Assembly: GCF_003860215.1 (NCBI RefSeq)
Contig: NZ_RQYH01000019.1
Location: forward strand, 1-40,577
Source of the DNA: Desulfovibrio sp. OH1186_COT-070
GTDB taxonomy: Bacteria > Desulfobacterota > Desulfovibrionia > Desulfovibrionales > Desulfovibrionaceae
Direction: 5' to 3'
Length of the DNA: 40,577 nucleotides
In this document: positions 7,972 through 16,654 of the stretch, piece by piece
How the letters are laid out: each line of letters starts with the position of its first letter
Numbering within the stretch: the first letter of the stretch is position 1
The notes under the pieces: generated by a model
What the model was told of the DNA's origin: nothing
Seen by the model: the letters and a program-made list of their open reading frames with translations, nothing else
Database searches by the model: none
Position numbers and translations under genes: made by a program

Positions 7972-8880
7972 TTACGGCTTTCTGGGTTCCCTGGTCAGAT
8001 CGTCCGTGCTTTCCCTGGCATGGCGCACCAGAATGGCCCGCGCGCCAGCCATCTCGCCCAGCCCCTTGAGGTGGCTGCGCACGGAAAGACCGGCGGCCGT
8101 CAGCCGGGAAGTCCAGGAATCTTCCTCGTCACCGGCCATGTCGTTGCGGGCATGGTCTCCCGCCACCAGCATGAGCGGCGCAAGAACTGCCTTCTTTGCC
8201 CCGGCTCCGGCAAGCTCGGCCAGCAGTTCGTCCAGGGTGCGCGCCCCTTCCACGGTTGCCAGAAAGACGTTCTGATCCTTGCTCTGCAACACCGACCGTA
8301 CGCCTTCAAAAACCAGATCGCCGCGCCCGTGTTCCTGACCGTGCCCCATGAGCACGAGAGCCGCGCCGTCGGCGCGCAGGGGCGCGGTTTCCGCAAAAAT
8401 GGCCCCGGCCAGTTCCTCCGCATCCGCGCGCGATTCCAGCATGGGCCGCCCAAGGTATACCGCCGCAAAGCGGCCCGGATGCTTTTGCAGGTACACGAGC
8501 ACAGCCCGTTCCAGTGCGGCAAACTCCTCACCGGCCATCATGTGCAGGGACTGAACCCGCACTGTTTTGGCGCCGTCTTTGGCCAGCCGGTTCAGGCCCT
8601 CGCTGATGCTGCCCACAGGCCTGCCCTCGGCGGCAAGTTTTTTGCGGATGATCTGCGATGTATAGGCCCAGACCACAGGGCTGCCGGGAAAAGCCTCCCG
8701 AAAGCTCGCGCTCACGGCGTCCATGGCCGGCCGCGCCTCGGGCACGCTGGTGCCAAAGGCCACCAGCAGAATACCTTCCTTGCCTGCGGCGGCGAACGAA
8801 GGTGCTGGCACGAAAAATGCCGCCAGCAGCAGAACAAGAACACATTTTTGCCAAAAAACAGGTACGGAAAAACGGAACAC
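7972..8880 (-). CDS. cbiK: Periplasmic sirohydrochlorin cobaltochelatase (CbiK-P type)
   Basis: Inserts Co2+ (in this family sometimes Fe2+) into sirohydrochlorin, an early step of anaerobic cobalamin synthesis. Residues 1-30 form a signal peptide (hydrophobic core VLVLLLAAFF, then PAPSFAAA), so the protein is exported, as in the periplasmic CbiK described in Desulfovibrio. The chelatase core begins GILLVAFGTSVPEAR. Candidate catalytic and metal-binding histidines are H180 (LMGHGQEH) and H243 (LVAGDHARNDM), and VQSLHMMAGEEF is the CbiK signature strand. At 302 aa it matches the exported form. The start is GTG 8880, preceded by GGGGAGG at about 5 bp. A cobalamin riboswitch occupies the leader, so expression should fall when cobalamin is plentiful. 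Confidence 0.93.
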   Translation of the reverse strand: MFRFSVPVFWQKCVLVLLLAAFFVPAPSFAAAGKEGILLVAFGTSVPEARPAMDAVSASFREAFPGSPVVWAYTSQIIRKKLAAEGRPVGSISEGLNRLAKDGAKTVRVQSLHMMAGEEFAALERAVLVYLQKHPGRFAAVYLGRPMLESRADAEELAGAIFAETAPLRADGAALVLMGHGQEHGRGDLVFEGVRSVLQSKDQNVFLATVEGARTLDELLAELAGAGAKKAVLAPLMLVAGDHARNDMAGDEEDSWTSRLTAAGLSVRSHLKGLGEMAGARAILVRHARESTDDLTREPRKP

Positions 8881-8919
8881 GGCAACCTCCCCAATAGCGC
8901 GTTGACAGGTTGAAGATAC

Positions 8920-9165
8920 GGTTCGCGGGTATTCGGACTGGAGGGCTGTGGGAGCGCATGCTCCGCGCCTTGGCTTTCACCTTCACCGCTTGCGCGACTG
9001 GTTGTCGCACTCCGCCCCGGGGCGGAGCGAGGAAGCCTTGTCCCCTCTTACCGCAGCGCGACTGTTTCTGGTTTGCACAGAATTCCCCGCTGTCGGCCCG
9101 CCGCCCGCTTTGCCCCGCAGGCGGCGATGGCTGATCCAGAACCATGTGCAGCAAACCTCAGGCAC
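8920..9165 (-). promoter_or_regulatory. Cobalamin (adenosylcobalamin) riboswitch
   Basis: Read on the minus strand, the 3' side contains AGTCCGAATACCCGC (8939-8925), nearly the conserved 3' box of B12 riboswitches. Upstream, a GGGGAATTCTGTGCAAACC block (around 9088-9070) is followed by the CAG...AGTCGCGCTGCGGTAA core. The linker hairpin TCCGCCCC/GGGGCGGA lies between. The aptamer ends about 40 nt before the GTG start and Shine-Dalgarno of cbiK, so control of translation initiation is likely. The exact 5' edge is approximate. Confidence 0.85.
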
Positions 9166-9202
9166 GGGCAAAAGTCAATCTGTGAGCCGGGCGGATTTTG
9201 TC

Positions 9203-9231
9203 TTGTTCTTTCGGCAAAAAGTTGCTATGAG
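9203..9231 (+). promoter_or_regulatory. Candidate promoter of rpsA
   Basis: TTGTTC (9203-9208), a 17-bp spacer and TATGAG (9226-9231) lie 50 bp before the rpsA start. The region 8881-9280 is otherwise filled by the divergent riboswitch leader of cbiK. Confidence 0.5.
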
Positions 9232-9280
9232 AGCGGACTTCCCGGCATCACGGGGAAATCATGTTTGGAGGCAGGACACT

Positions 9281-10993
9281 ATGGCAGGTATGGAAACCGG
9301 GCACGAAAACGACATCAATTTTGAAAGTGCCCTTGAAAATTATCTCAATCCCGACTTCGGCGACCTTGAAGAAGGCTCCATCACCAAGGGAGAAATCGTC
9401 CGCGTGGATGACGACCATGTTCTGGTGGACGTGAATTTCAAGTCAGAGGGGCAGATCCCCGCTGCGGAATTCCGCGATCCCGCCGGCAACATCACCGTCA
9501 AGGTGGGCGACAAGGTGGACGTCTACGTTGTGCGCAAGAACGAGAATGACGGGACCATCACCCTTTCCTTTGAAAAAGCCAAGCGCATGCAGGTCTTTGA
9601 CCAGTTGGAAGACGTGCAGGAAGGCAACAAGGTCATCAAGGGCCACATCGTGCGCCGCATCAAGGGCGGCTACACGGTGGACATCGGCGGGGTGGAGGCT
9701 TTTCTGCCCGGTTCGCATGTGGATCTGCGCCCCGTGCCGGACATGGACGCCCTGGTCAGCCAGGAGTTCGAGTTCCGCGTGCTCAAGATCAACCGCCGCC
9801 GCAGCAACGTCATTGTGTCGCGCCGCGTCCTTCTGGAAGAGGAGCGCGACTCCAAACGTCAGGATCTGCTGCGCACGCTGGCCGAAGACCAGATCGTGCA
9901 GGGCAAGGCCAAAAATATTACGGAATACGGCGTGTTTGTGGACCTGGGCGGCCTCGACGGCCTGCTGCACATCACGGATATGAGCTGGAAGCGCATCCGC
10001 CATCCCAAGGAAATGATCACCATCGGTCAGGAACTGACCCTCAAGGTGCTCTCCTTTGACCGCGAAAACAACAAGGTCTCTCTGGGTCTGAAGCAGCTGG
10101 TTCCCGACCCCTGGCAGGACATTTCCGCGCGCTTCCCCGAAGGCGCCAAGTATACGGGCAAGGTCACCAACCTTGTGGACTACGGCGCCTTTGTGGAACT
10201 GGAGCCGGGAGTGGAAGGTCTGGTGCACATTTCCGAAATGTCCTGGACGCGCAAGCTGCGCCACCCCTCCCAGATGGTGCACACCGGTGACGAGGTGGAA
10301 GTGGTCATTCTGGGCGTGGACGGCGAAAAGAAGCGCATCAGCCTCGGCATGAAGCAGGTGCGCCCCAATCCCTGGGAACTGGTGGCCGAAAAGTATCCTG
10401 AAGGCACCATCCTTGAGGGCGTTATCAAGAACATCACCGAATTCGGCATGTTCATCGGCATTGAAGACGGCATTGACGGCCTCATCCACGTTTCGGACAT
10501 TTCCTGGACCAAGAAGGTGCGCCATCCCAACGAACTGTACAAGGTGGGCGACACCGTGCAGGCCAAGGTGCTCACCGTTGATCAGGAAAGCGAAAAGTTC
10601 ACCCTGGGCATCAAGCAGATGATGGACGATCCCTGGGGCCATGTGCCCACCACCTACCCCGTGGGCTGCACCGTCAAGGGCGTGGTGACCAACATCACCG
10701 ATTTCGGCCTCTTTGTGGAAGTGGAAGAAGGCATTGAAGGCCTTGTGCATGTTTCCGAACTGTCCGGAAAAAAGGTCAAGACCCCGGCCGAAACATACAA
10801 GGAAGGCCAGGAAATTCAGGCCAAGGTCATCCACGTCAGCGCCGAGGAGCGCCGCCTGGGCCTGTCCATCAAGCAGATCAAGGACGATGAGGAACGCCGC
10901 AAGCCCAAGGAGTTCCTCTCCGGGCCGCAGGAGGCCGGGCAGAGCCTGGGCGACCTGCTCAAGCAGAAGTTTGAGGAAAGCGAAAACAGCTAG
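9281..10993 (+). CDS. rpsA: 30S ribosomal protein S1
   Basis: A 570-aa protein with six tandem S1 RNA-binding repeats, the full-length form found in Gram-negative bacteria. Repeats 1-2 (about residues 30-185) are the more divergent ribosome-docking pair; repeats 3-6 are close copies, each with an NITEYG/NITEFG/NITDFG-like strand and a GLLHITDMSW/GLVHISEMSW/GLIHVSDISW-like strand. S1 unwinds and holds mRNA at the 30S platform during initiation. ATG 9281 is chosen because GGAGG (9267-9271) precedes it at 9 bp; the frame stays open upstream through the riboswitch region, but that extension does not look like protein. The acidic N-terminus (NPDFGDLEEGS) is typical. Monocistronic, closed by a hairpin at 11056. 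Confidence 0.97.
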   Translation: MAGMETGHENDINFESALENYLNPDFGDLEEGSITKGEIVRVDDDHVLVDVNFKSEGQIPAAEFRDPAGNITVKVGDKVDVYVVRKNENDGTITLSFEKAKRMQVFDQLEDVQEGNKVIKGHIVRRIKGGYTVDIGGVEAFLPGSHVDLRPVPDMDALVSQEFEFRVLKINRRRSNVIVSRRVLLEEERDSKRQDLLRTLAEDQIVQGKAKNITEYGVFVDLGGLDGLLHITDMSWKRIRHPKEMITIGQELTLKVLSFDRENNKVSLGLKQLVPDPWQDISARFPEGAKYTGKVTNLVDYGAFVELEPGVEGLVHISEMSWTRKLRHPSQMVHTGDEVEVVILGVDGEKKRISLGMKQVRPNPWELVAEKYPEGTILEGVIKNITEFGMFIGIEDGIDGLIHVSDISWTKKVRHPNELYKVGDTVQAKVLTVDQESEKFTLGIKQMMDDPWGHVPTTYPVGCTVKGVVTNITDFGLFVEVEEGIEGLVHVSELSGKKVKTPAETYKEGQEIQAKVIHVSAEERRLGLSIKQIKDDEERRKPKEFLSGPQEAGQSLGDLLKQKFEESENS

Positions 10994-11055
10994 CCTGTTT
11001 TTCTGAAAAAATGGACGACGCAAACTCTCAAGGCGGGGTTTGTCATCAATCTGAA

Positions 11056-11085
11056 AAGCGGGACCTGCGAGAGCAGGCCCCGCTT
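11056..11085 (+). terminator. rpsA terminator
   Basis: AAGCGGGACCTG (11056-11067) pairs with CAGGCCCCGCTT (11074-11085) with one mismatched position, loop CGAGAG, followed by the T-rich TGATTGTTCTC. Confidence 0.8.
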
Positions 11086-11202
11086 GATTGTTCTCTCCGG
11101 AGCAATCGTGCGGAGGAGGCCCGGAAAACAAACCGATACAGACTTGCAAAAATATGGTGCATCGCAAAAACAAGTCATAATCGGGTCATATCTCTCCCAA
11201 GG

Positions 11203-11288
11203 TGCGGACGCATATGCGGATCTGCCCCCAAAAATCGCTGCCTCCATGCAAAATACTCCGATATGTTCGATTTGGCACAAGCATTGCT
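11203..11288 (+). promoter_or_regulatory. Sigma-54 promoter with possible activator site
   Basis: TTGGCAC (11272-11278) and TTGCT (11284-11288) match the -24/-12 consensus almost fully, with the required GG-N10-GC spacing. A start near 11299 is predicted, giving a leader of about 125 nt to the permease ATG. About 90 bp upstream of that start, TGCGGA is repeated at 11203-11208 and 11215-11220 around the palindrome CGCATATGCG (11209-11218). This is a plausible enhancer-binding protein site, by inference only. The rest of 10994-11423 contains the rpsA terminator and nothing else I can name. Confidence 0.7.
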
Positions 11289-11423
11289 GACAGATAGCGA
11301 AAAAAAATGCCGCGCACAGGGACCGCACCGGCCGCCCGCACAGCAGCCCCCCGGCCCGATGCACGAAAAAAGACGCCGCAGCGGCGCCTTGCCCCCAATC
11401 CGGACAACGCACAGGAGGAGTAC

Positions 11424-12929
11424 ATGGGTGACACAAAAAGGCACTCTCACGACGAGGTGCGTGAGGAGCTTGAAAAAACCCTTCGCCCTGTGGAGGTGCT
11501 GGCCCTGGCTCTGGGAGCCATTGTCGGATGGGGGTGCTTTGTCCTGCCGGGGATACGGTTTCTGCCTGATGCCGGGCCTCTCGGTACCGTCATCGCCTTT
11601 TTTGTCGGGGCGCTGTTCCAGTGCATCGTGGCGCTGAACTACAGTTTTCTGATCAAGCCCTATCCCGTGGCCGGCGGCGCCTTTGCTTACGCGTATGCGG
11701 GTTTCGGCACCAGGGGAGCCTTTGTCTGCGGCTGGGCGCTGGTCCTCAGCTACATCTGTGTTATTGCGGCCAATGCCATGGCCATGATTTTGCTGACGCG
11801 CTATCTCCTGCCCGGCGTTTTTGACGTGGGCTACCTCTATACCATTGCCGGATGGAACATCAACACCGGAGAGCTGGCCTTTGTTTCCGCAGTGCTGCTG
11901 CTCTTCGGCTGGATGAACTTCCGGGGCATGAGCGCTGCCAGCAGCCTCCAGGTTTTTCTGGCCTTTGCCCTGGCTCTCGGCGTGCTGGTGTTGACAGTCG
12001 GCACTGTCCAGGCGGATACCTCTGCCTGGGGCAATCTTGAGCCGCTTTTTGCGGAAGAACGTTCTCCGTTGGCCTGCGTGCTGATGGTTCTGGCCCTGAC
12101 ACCGTGGCTCTATGTGGGCTTTGACACCATACCGCAGACAGCAGAAGAATTTACCTTTTCCCCGCACAAGGCACGGGACCTGATGCTTTTTTCCATTCTC
12201 TGCGGTGCCGTCATCTACGCACTTGTGACCCTTTGTGTGGCCGGGATCATCCCCTACAAGGAATTGCTGGCCCAAAACCATGCCTGGGCCACCGGCTGGG
12301 TGGCGGATCAGATTTTCGGACGCTGGGGCGGCGTGGCGCTGGCCGTGCCGGTGCTGGCGGGCATCCTGACGGGCATGAACGGCTTTTTCATGGCCACCAC
12401 CCGCCTGCTTTTCAGTATGGGGCGCAGCAAGTTCCTGCCCGACTTCTTTGCCTCCGTCCATCCCCGCTACAACACGCCCTGGAAGAGCGTGGCCTTTACT
12501 CTGGCTCTCTGCCTTCTCGTACCGTGGTTCGGCCGCGCCGCCCTGATCTGGATTGTGGACATGTCGGCCATCGGCACAGCCTTGGCCTACCTGTATACCA
12601 GCCTGACCGCTTTCAAGTATCTGGCCCAAAATCCCGGCCTTCCCGAAGCGCGCTGGGGCAAACCCGTCTGCCTGGTGGGCGCGGGCACATCCGTCGTCTG
12701 CTTTTTCCTGCTGGTGTTTCCCGAATCTCCGGCAACCATCAGCGTTCCATCGTGGATCATGCTCTTCATCTGGGTGGGCCTGGGAGGACTGTTTTTCCTG
12801 AACAGGAGCAAGGAGCTGCTGCACCTTCCCCATGCCCGTCTGCGCTATCTGCTGTTTGGAAAAAGCGACTATCCGGTGCTGTTCAGGGAGGCCGCGAAAG
12901 AGACAACGCCCCCTTCATCCGCGCCATGA
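11424..12929 (+). CDS. APC-superfamily amino-acid permease
   Basis: A 501-aa integral membrane protein with about 12 predicted helices. The first helix carries the APC signature (LALALGAIVGWGCFVLPG), followed by PVAGGAFAYAYAGFG in helix 3. It most likely moves an amino acid or a related amine by secondary transport; the substrate cannot be read from sequence. The start is ATG 11424, behind an AGGAGGAG ribosome-binding site; the frame is open upstream without a good alternative start. Its promoter appears to be sigma-54 dependent, a frequent mode for nitrogen-related uptake. The solute-binding-like gene 207 bp downstream on the same strand may be co-transcribed. The gap 12930-13136 shows no clear signal. 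Confidence 0.85.
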   Translation: MGDTKRHSHDEVREELEKTLRPVEVLALALGAIVGWGCFVLPGIRFLPDAGPLGTVIAFFVGALFQCIVALNYSFLIKPYPVAGGAFAYAYAGFGTRGAFVCGWALVLSYICVIAANAMAMILLTRYLLPGVFDVGYLYTIAGWNINTGELAFVSAVLLLFGWMNFRGMSAASSLQVFLAFALALGVLVLTVGTVQADTSAWGNLEPLFAEERSPLACVLMVLALTPWLYVGFDTIPQTAEEFTFSPHKARDLMLFSILCGAVIYALVTLCVAGIIPYKELLAQNHAWATGWVADQIFGRWGGVALAVPVLAGILTGMNGFFMATTRLLFSMGRSKFLPDFFASVHPRYNTPWKSVAFTLALCLLVPWFGRAALIWIVDMSAIGTALAYLYTSLTAFKYLAQNPGLPEARWGKPVCLVGAGTSVVCFFLLVFPESPATISVPSWIMLFIWVGLGGLFFLNRSKELLHLPHARLRYLLFGKSDYPVLFREAAKETTPPSSAP

Positions 12930-13136
12930 AAATCACGGACAATGCCGCTTGCCGCCTTGCCACGCACTGCCGGACGAAGGCAAAATGCCTGCCCATGTGT
13001 TTTTTGCATTGCCACGGTCGCATCCCGTGATGTGACCCCAAAATACTCAGCCGCCCCAAGGGCGCCATCGCGGCTTCGCGCGTTGCATGCTCCGACCCTG
13101 ATGCCGCGCGCCCTGCCCGAAACAGCGGAGAGCCAT

Positions 13137-14153
13137 ATGCGTCTACTGCTCACACTTTCCCTCGGCCTGTGCATTATCGTCATACAGGTCGTTCTGGGGG
13201 CAAGGGCGTTTTTTCCCGATGCCTTTGCCGACAGAACCGATGTGGTGGACACCCTGATGGAGCGGAAAAAATCCGTACTGGACAAAATTTCCCCTGCGGA
13301 ACTGGCCTGGATTGCCGAGCATCCCGTTGTTACCGTTGGGGCGGACCCCGATTTTTATCCTCTGGAAATGTTTGATGAACGGGGAAGATACACCGGGCTT
13401 GGCGGAGATTACCTGCGCCTGCTGGGCAAAATGACCGGCCTTGATTTCCGGGCGCGCAGGATGACAGACTGGGCCAGCACGGAAGAACTGGCACGCCAGA
13501 AACACATTGACGTCTTCATGGCTGCGGCAAAAACCGGACGACGCAGCGAATACATGTTGTTCACAGAACCCTATATCAATATGCCGGGCATCATCATGAC
13601 ACGGCGGGGCAGCGGTCTGGACACAGCAGGTCTTGCGGATCTCAAGGGCAAAAAAGTGGCCGTGGTCAACAATTACTCATGGCACGACTTTTTGCGCGAG
13701 TTTCACCCGGAAATCATCGCCGTGCCCGTGGCCGACACGCTGGGCGCTCTGCAACAGGTCGCCGCCGGGCAGGCGGACGCTGTTATTGACTATGAATTCA
13801 ACCTGCTGGAAAAAATACAGACGGGCGGCATTTTGCAGATACAGTCTGCCGGAAAGGTGGATTCCGCCTACGGGCATGCCGTTGCCGTGCGCAAGGACCA
13901 GCCGGAGCTGTTCAGCGTGATCTCCACGGCACTGGCCCAGATCACGCCTGCGGAACAGAACAGGCTGGCCCGGAAGTGGCTTGCACAGGAGCGCCCTGCC
14001 GGACAGGAGCGCCATCTCCAGTGGATATTTTTCTTTCTGCTGGAATCCCTGCTGCTCTGCCTCGGCCTGAACTGGCTCTGGCAGAACGAGGTGGAAAAAC
14101 AGGTTGCCCGTGCGCTCCGGAAAAACGGCGGAACACATACCACACTGTCGTGA
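13137..14153 (+). CDS. Membrane-anchored family-3 solute-binding protein, no kinase domain
   Basis: N-terminal signal or anchor helix (residues 1-25), then a bacterial extracellular solute-binding family 3 domain at about 62-285 (VTVGADPDFYPLEMFDERG, FTEPYINMPGIIMTRRG, LKGKKVAVVNNYS), as in amino-acid-binding proteins and BvgS/EvgS-type sensors. A transmembrane helix follows at about 296-314 (WIFFFLLESLLLCLGLNWLW), then only about 24 cytoplasmic residues before the stop. In sensor kinases this helix leads into PAS and histidine-kinase domains; none exist here, and mutL begins four bases later on the other strand. It may be a truncated sensor or a tethered receptor for the upstream permease. 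ATG 13137 is chosen because GGAGAG precedes it. Ligand unknown; an amino acid is most likely. Confidence 0.75.
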   Translation: MRLLLTLSLGLCIIVIQVVLGARAFFPDAFADRTDVVDTLMERKKSVLDKISPAELAWIAEHPVVTVGADPDFYPLEMFDERGRYTGLGGDYLRLLGKMTGLDFRARRMTDWASTEELARQKHIDVFMAAAKTGRRSEYMLFTEPYINMPGIIMTRRGSGLDTAGLADLKGKKVAVVNNYSWHDFLREFHPEIIAVPVADTLGALQQVAAGQADAVIDYEFNLLEKIQTGGILQIQSAGKVDSAYGHAVAVRKDQPELFSVISTALAQITPAEQNRLARKWLAQERPAGQERHLQWIFFFLLESLLLCLGLNWLWQNEVEKQVARALRKNGGTHTTLS

Positions 14154-14156
14154 AGC

Positions 14157-16217
14157 CTACTGACGGCGCTTGAAAAGCTTTTCCAGATCCGCCGCATCCC
14201 AACGCAGGACGCAGGGGCGGCCGTGCGGGCAATGCTCCCGCGAAGGGGTGGCCAGCCACTGCTGCACCAGCCCCGCAGCCTCGTCGGGAGTGAGGCGCTG
14301 CCCGGCCTTGATGGCCCCCTTGCAGGCCATGGAAACAAACATTTCCGTCAGGTCATCCCTGCGCCCGGCCAAAGCCTCCCGCAAAAAATCCCTGGCCTCG
14401 GCGCGGGAGAGCAGGGACGGCGTGCCGCTCACCCGCAATCCGGTTGCCGTACTTTCCAGCGCAAAGCCCAGGGCTTCAAGATGGTGCCGCAGGGCAAAGA
14501 AGCGCTCGGTTTCCGCCGGGTGCAGGGACAAGTCCAGCGGCAGGGCCAGCAGTTGCCCGGAGCCGGAAAATCCCCCCTGCCGCAGCCGCTGGTACAAGAC
14601 CCGCTCGTGGGCCGCGTGCTGGTCCAGCAGCAGAAGCGCGCCCGCCCCGTCACGCAGCACAAGATAGGTTTGGGCCACCTGCCCGAGATATTCCAGCGGG
14701 CCGATGCGCAAAGCTTCGCGGCTTGCGGGCGCGGGCAGGGGAGCGGACGCCGCCGCATTCTCCTCGCCAAAGCCGTAGGGCGCCGCCGGTTCGGCCAGCA
14801 TCCATTCCGGCCCGCTGTTCCCGGCTTCGGGGAAGAGCACTCCCGCATCACGAAAACTTTCCCGCGCGGGCAAAATCTCTTCCACCGTACTGCCTGTTCC
14901 CGCTGCCGGGCTCAGCCCCCGCCCGGTGCCCGCCCCACTACCTTCTGGCCCAGTGCCTGCCCCACTGTCCATTCTGGCAGCTGGCCCAACGTCCGTTCCC
15001 GGTGCAAAAAATCCCGGAACGCTCTCTGCCCCGTCTTCCGGCCGGGCCTTCTGCCCACACGCACGCCCACCGGGGACAATTTCCCAGTCCTCCGCTTCAG
15101 GCTCCGCCTCTTCCCGCCGCTCCACAAGGGGGGGATTGTCCAGCCGTCCCCAAAAACCCTGCGGCCGGGGAGCCTCCCTGCCCGGAACCGGCGAAACAAA
15201 AACCGCGGACGCGGCGTCCAGAGTTTCCCGCAGAATCCGCGACACAGCGGAAAATACGGCGGACGTATCGCGAAAGCGCACTTCGCTCTTGGCCGGGTGC
15301 ACGTTCACGTCCACCTCTGCCGGATCCAGTTCCACAAAAAGCACCACCTGCGGAAAATCGCGGCTGGTCAAACGCCCCTTGTAGGCATCGCGCACTGCGG
15401 CCAGCAAACCCTTGTCCGTCACGGAACGCCCGTTGACATAAAAAAGGATGCGGTCGCCGCGCGGCTGACTGACCGTGGGGAGGGCGGCCAGCCCGTGGGC
15501 GCGGATGCCGTGCCTCTGGCCGTCAAAAGGCCGCAGAGCCTCCACTACCAGCCGGGGCCAGAGCTGGCCCAGACGTTGCGCCAGACTCTGCCCCGGCAAA
15601 AAACACAGCACCTCCCTCTGGCCGGAAGCGAGGGTCAGACCCACTCGGGAACGGGCCAGGGCCAAACGCCCCAGCCAGTCCTGGGCGCGCTTGAATTCCG
15701 TGGCGGGCGTTTTCAGAAATTTCAGGCGTGCCGGAATGTTGGAAAAAAGGTCACGCACCTCCACAAGGGTGCCCCGGTGCAGGGCCGCCGGAGCCGAAGA
15801 CACAAGACGGCCGTGCTCCACAACCACCCGTTGGGCGCGGGGCTGCCCGTCAGCGCCAACCACCGCCGAGGTCATGGCAAAACGCGACACTGAAGCGATG
15901 CTCGGCAGGGCCTCGCCGCGAAAGCCGTAGGAACGGATGCGCTCAAGGTCCGCCATGCTGGCAATCTTGCTGGTGGCGTGACGCGTGACGGCCAGTTCCA
16001 GTTCTTCGGGGGCCACGCCCGATCCGTCGTCCTGCACGCTGATGAGGCTCTGCCCTCCGTTTTCCAGGCACACATCTATCTGCCCGGCACCGGCATCAAG
16101 GCTGTTTTCCACCAGTTCCTTGAGCACGCTGGCCGGGCGCTCCACCACCTCTCCGGCCGCGATCTGGTTGCGCAGTTCCGGCGGGAGCAGGCGTATGTGA
16201 CGATATTTTTCGCTCAT
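14157..16217 (-). CDS. mutL: DNA mismatch repair protein MutL
   Basis: Couples MutS mismatch recognition to strand removal. The N-terminal GHKL ATPase (residues 1-330) shows NQIAAGEVVERPASVLKELV, DDGSGV and YGFRGEAL. A long Pro/Glu/Gly-rich linker covers about 335-490, and the C-terminal dimerisation domain follows. Two nuclease-associated motifs are visible: DQHAAHERVLYQ (532-543) and CPHGRP (663-668). The first normally reads DQHA-x2-E-x4-E, but the last glutamate is Q543 here, so nicking activity is uncertain. The start is set at MSEKYRHIRLLP (ATG 16217), where family similarity begins; the upstream in-frame extension does not resemble MutL and the ribosome-binding site is weak. Convergent with the solute-binding gene (3-bp gap) and divergent from the small gene at 16337. 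Confidence 0.95.
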   Translation of the reverse strand: MSEKYRHIRLLPPELRNQIAAGEVVERPASVLKELVENSLDAGAGQIDVCLENGGQSLISVQDDGSGVAPEELELAVTRHATSKIASMADLERIRSYGFRGEALPSIASVSRFAMTSAVVGADGQPRAQRVVVEHGRLVSSAPAALHRGTLVEVRDLFSNIPARLKFLKTPATEFKRAQDWLGRLALARSRVGLTLASGQREVLCFLPGQSLAQRLGQLWPRLVVEALRPFDGQRHGIRAHGLAALPTVSQPRGDRILFYVNGRSVTDKGLLAAVRDAYKGRLTSRDFPQVVLFVELDPAEVDVNVHPAKSEVRFRDTSAVFSAVSRILRETLDAASAVFVSPVPGREAPRPQGFWGRLDNPPLVERREEAEPEAEDWEIVPGGRACGQKARPEDGAESVPGFFAPGTDVGPAARMDSGAGTGPEGSGAGTGRGLSPAAGTGSTVEEILPARESFRDAGVLFPEAGNSGPEWMLAEPAAPYGFGEENAAASAPLPAPASREALRIGPLEYLGQVAQTYLVLRDGAGALLLLDQHAAHERVLYQRLRQGGFSGSGQLLALPLDLSLHPAETERFFALRHHLEALGFALESTATGLRVSGTPSLLSRAEARDFLREALAGRRDDLTEMFVSMACKGAIKAGQRLTPDEAAGLVQQWLATPSREHCPHGRPCVLRWDAADLEKLFKRRQ

Positions 16218-16336
16218 GCCGCACTGTACGCACGCCGTCTGCGTATGGCAAGCGCGGGGAACGCGGGCAGGGACTTGACGAAACCCCACAAGGGTTTATC
16301 TTCGGATACGGACATTGTCACGGCAGGAGGCCCCCT

Positions 16337-16639
16337 ATGCGGGAAAGCATGCTGACCATCACGCAACCCCTGCGCGGCGTTCCCGCGCCCGGAGGCTATG
16401 ACCCCGAAATGCTTTTTGTGGAATGCGCCCGTTGCGGCGCGCCTGTCATGTGGGAGCCGGGCAAAGCCACCCGGATCATGAATATGGCGGGCATTGACGC
16501 GCTGGAGCTGGATTCCTCCTGCCTGCTGGTCACCGACGGCTGCTCCCTGTGCAGCGCCGAAAAAGAATTCACTGTCCAGATTTTTCGCGTCAGCGCCGGA
16601 TCGGCCGCGTCCCTTCCCCCCCGGACAGGCAACGCCTGA
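16337..16639 (+). CDS. Small hypothetical protein with two CxxC pairs
   Basis: A 100-aa protein of unknown function. Cysteine pairs CARC (residues 31-34) and CSLC (69-72) are spaced like a zinc-ribbon or rubredoxin-like knuckle, separated by a short segment of about 35 residues. There is no signal peptide or membrane helix. AGGAGG lies just before the ATG, so translation is likely. It is divergent from mutL and 15 bp ahead of azlC on the same strand. A zinc-binding structural or nucleic-acid-binding role is possible but unproven. Confidence 0.7.
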   Translation: MRESMLTITQPLRGVPAPGGYDPEMLFVECARCGAPVMWEPGKATRIMNMAGIDALELDSSCLLVTDGCSLCSAEKEFTVQIFRVSAGSAASLPPRTGNA

Positions 16640-16654
16640 CTTTCCGAGATACCC

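Noticed and set aside
8948..9280. N-terminal extension of ribosomal protein S1
   Set aside because: The frame runs through the antisense cobalamin riboswitch and lacks similarity to S1; ATG 9281 has a good Shine-Dalgarno.
9443..11173. Long antisense frames over rpsA and other genes (also 5812-7806, 11175-12833, 14223-15893)
   Set aside because: Each mirrors a well-identified gene on the other strand, has no ribosome-binding site of note and shows no recognisable motif.
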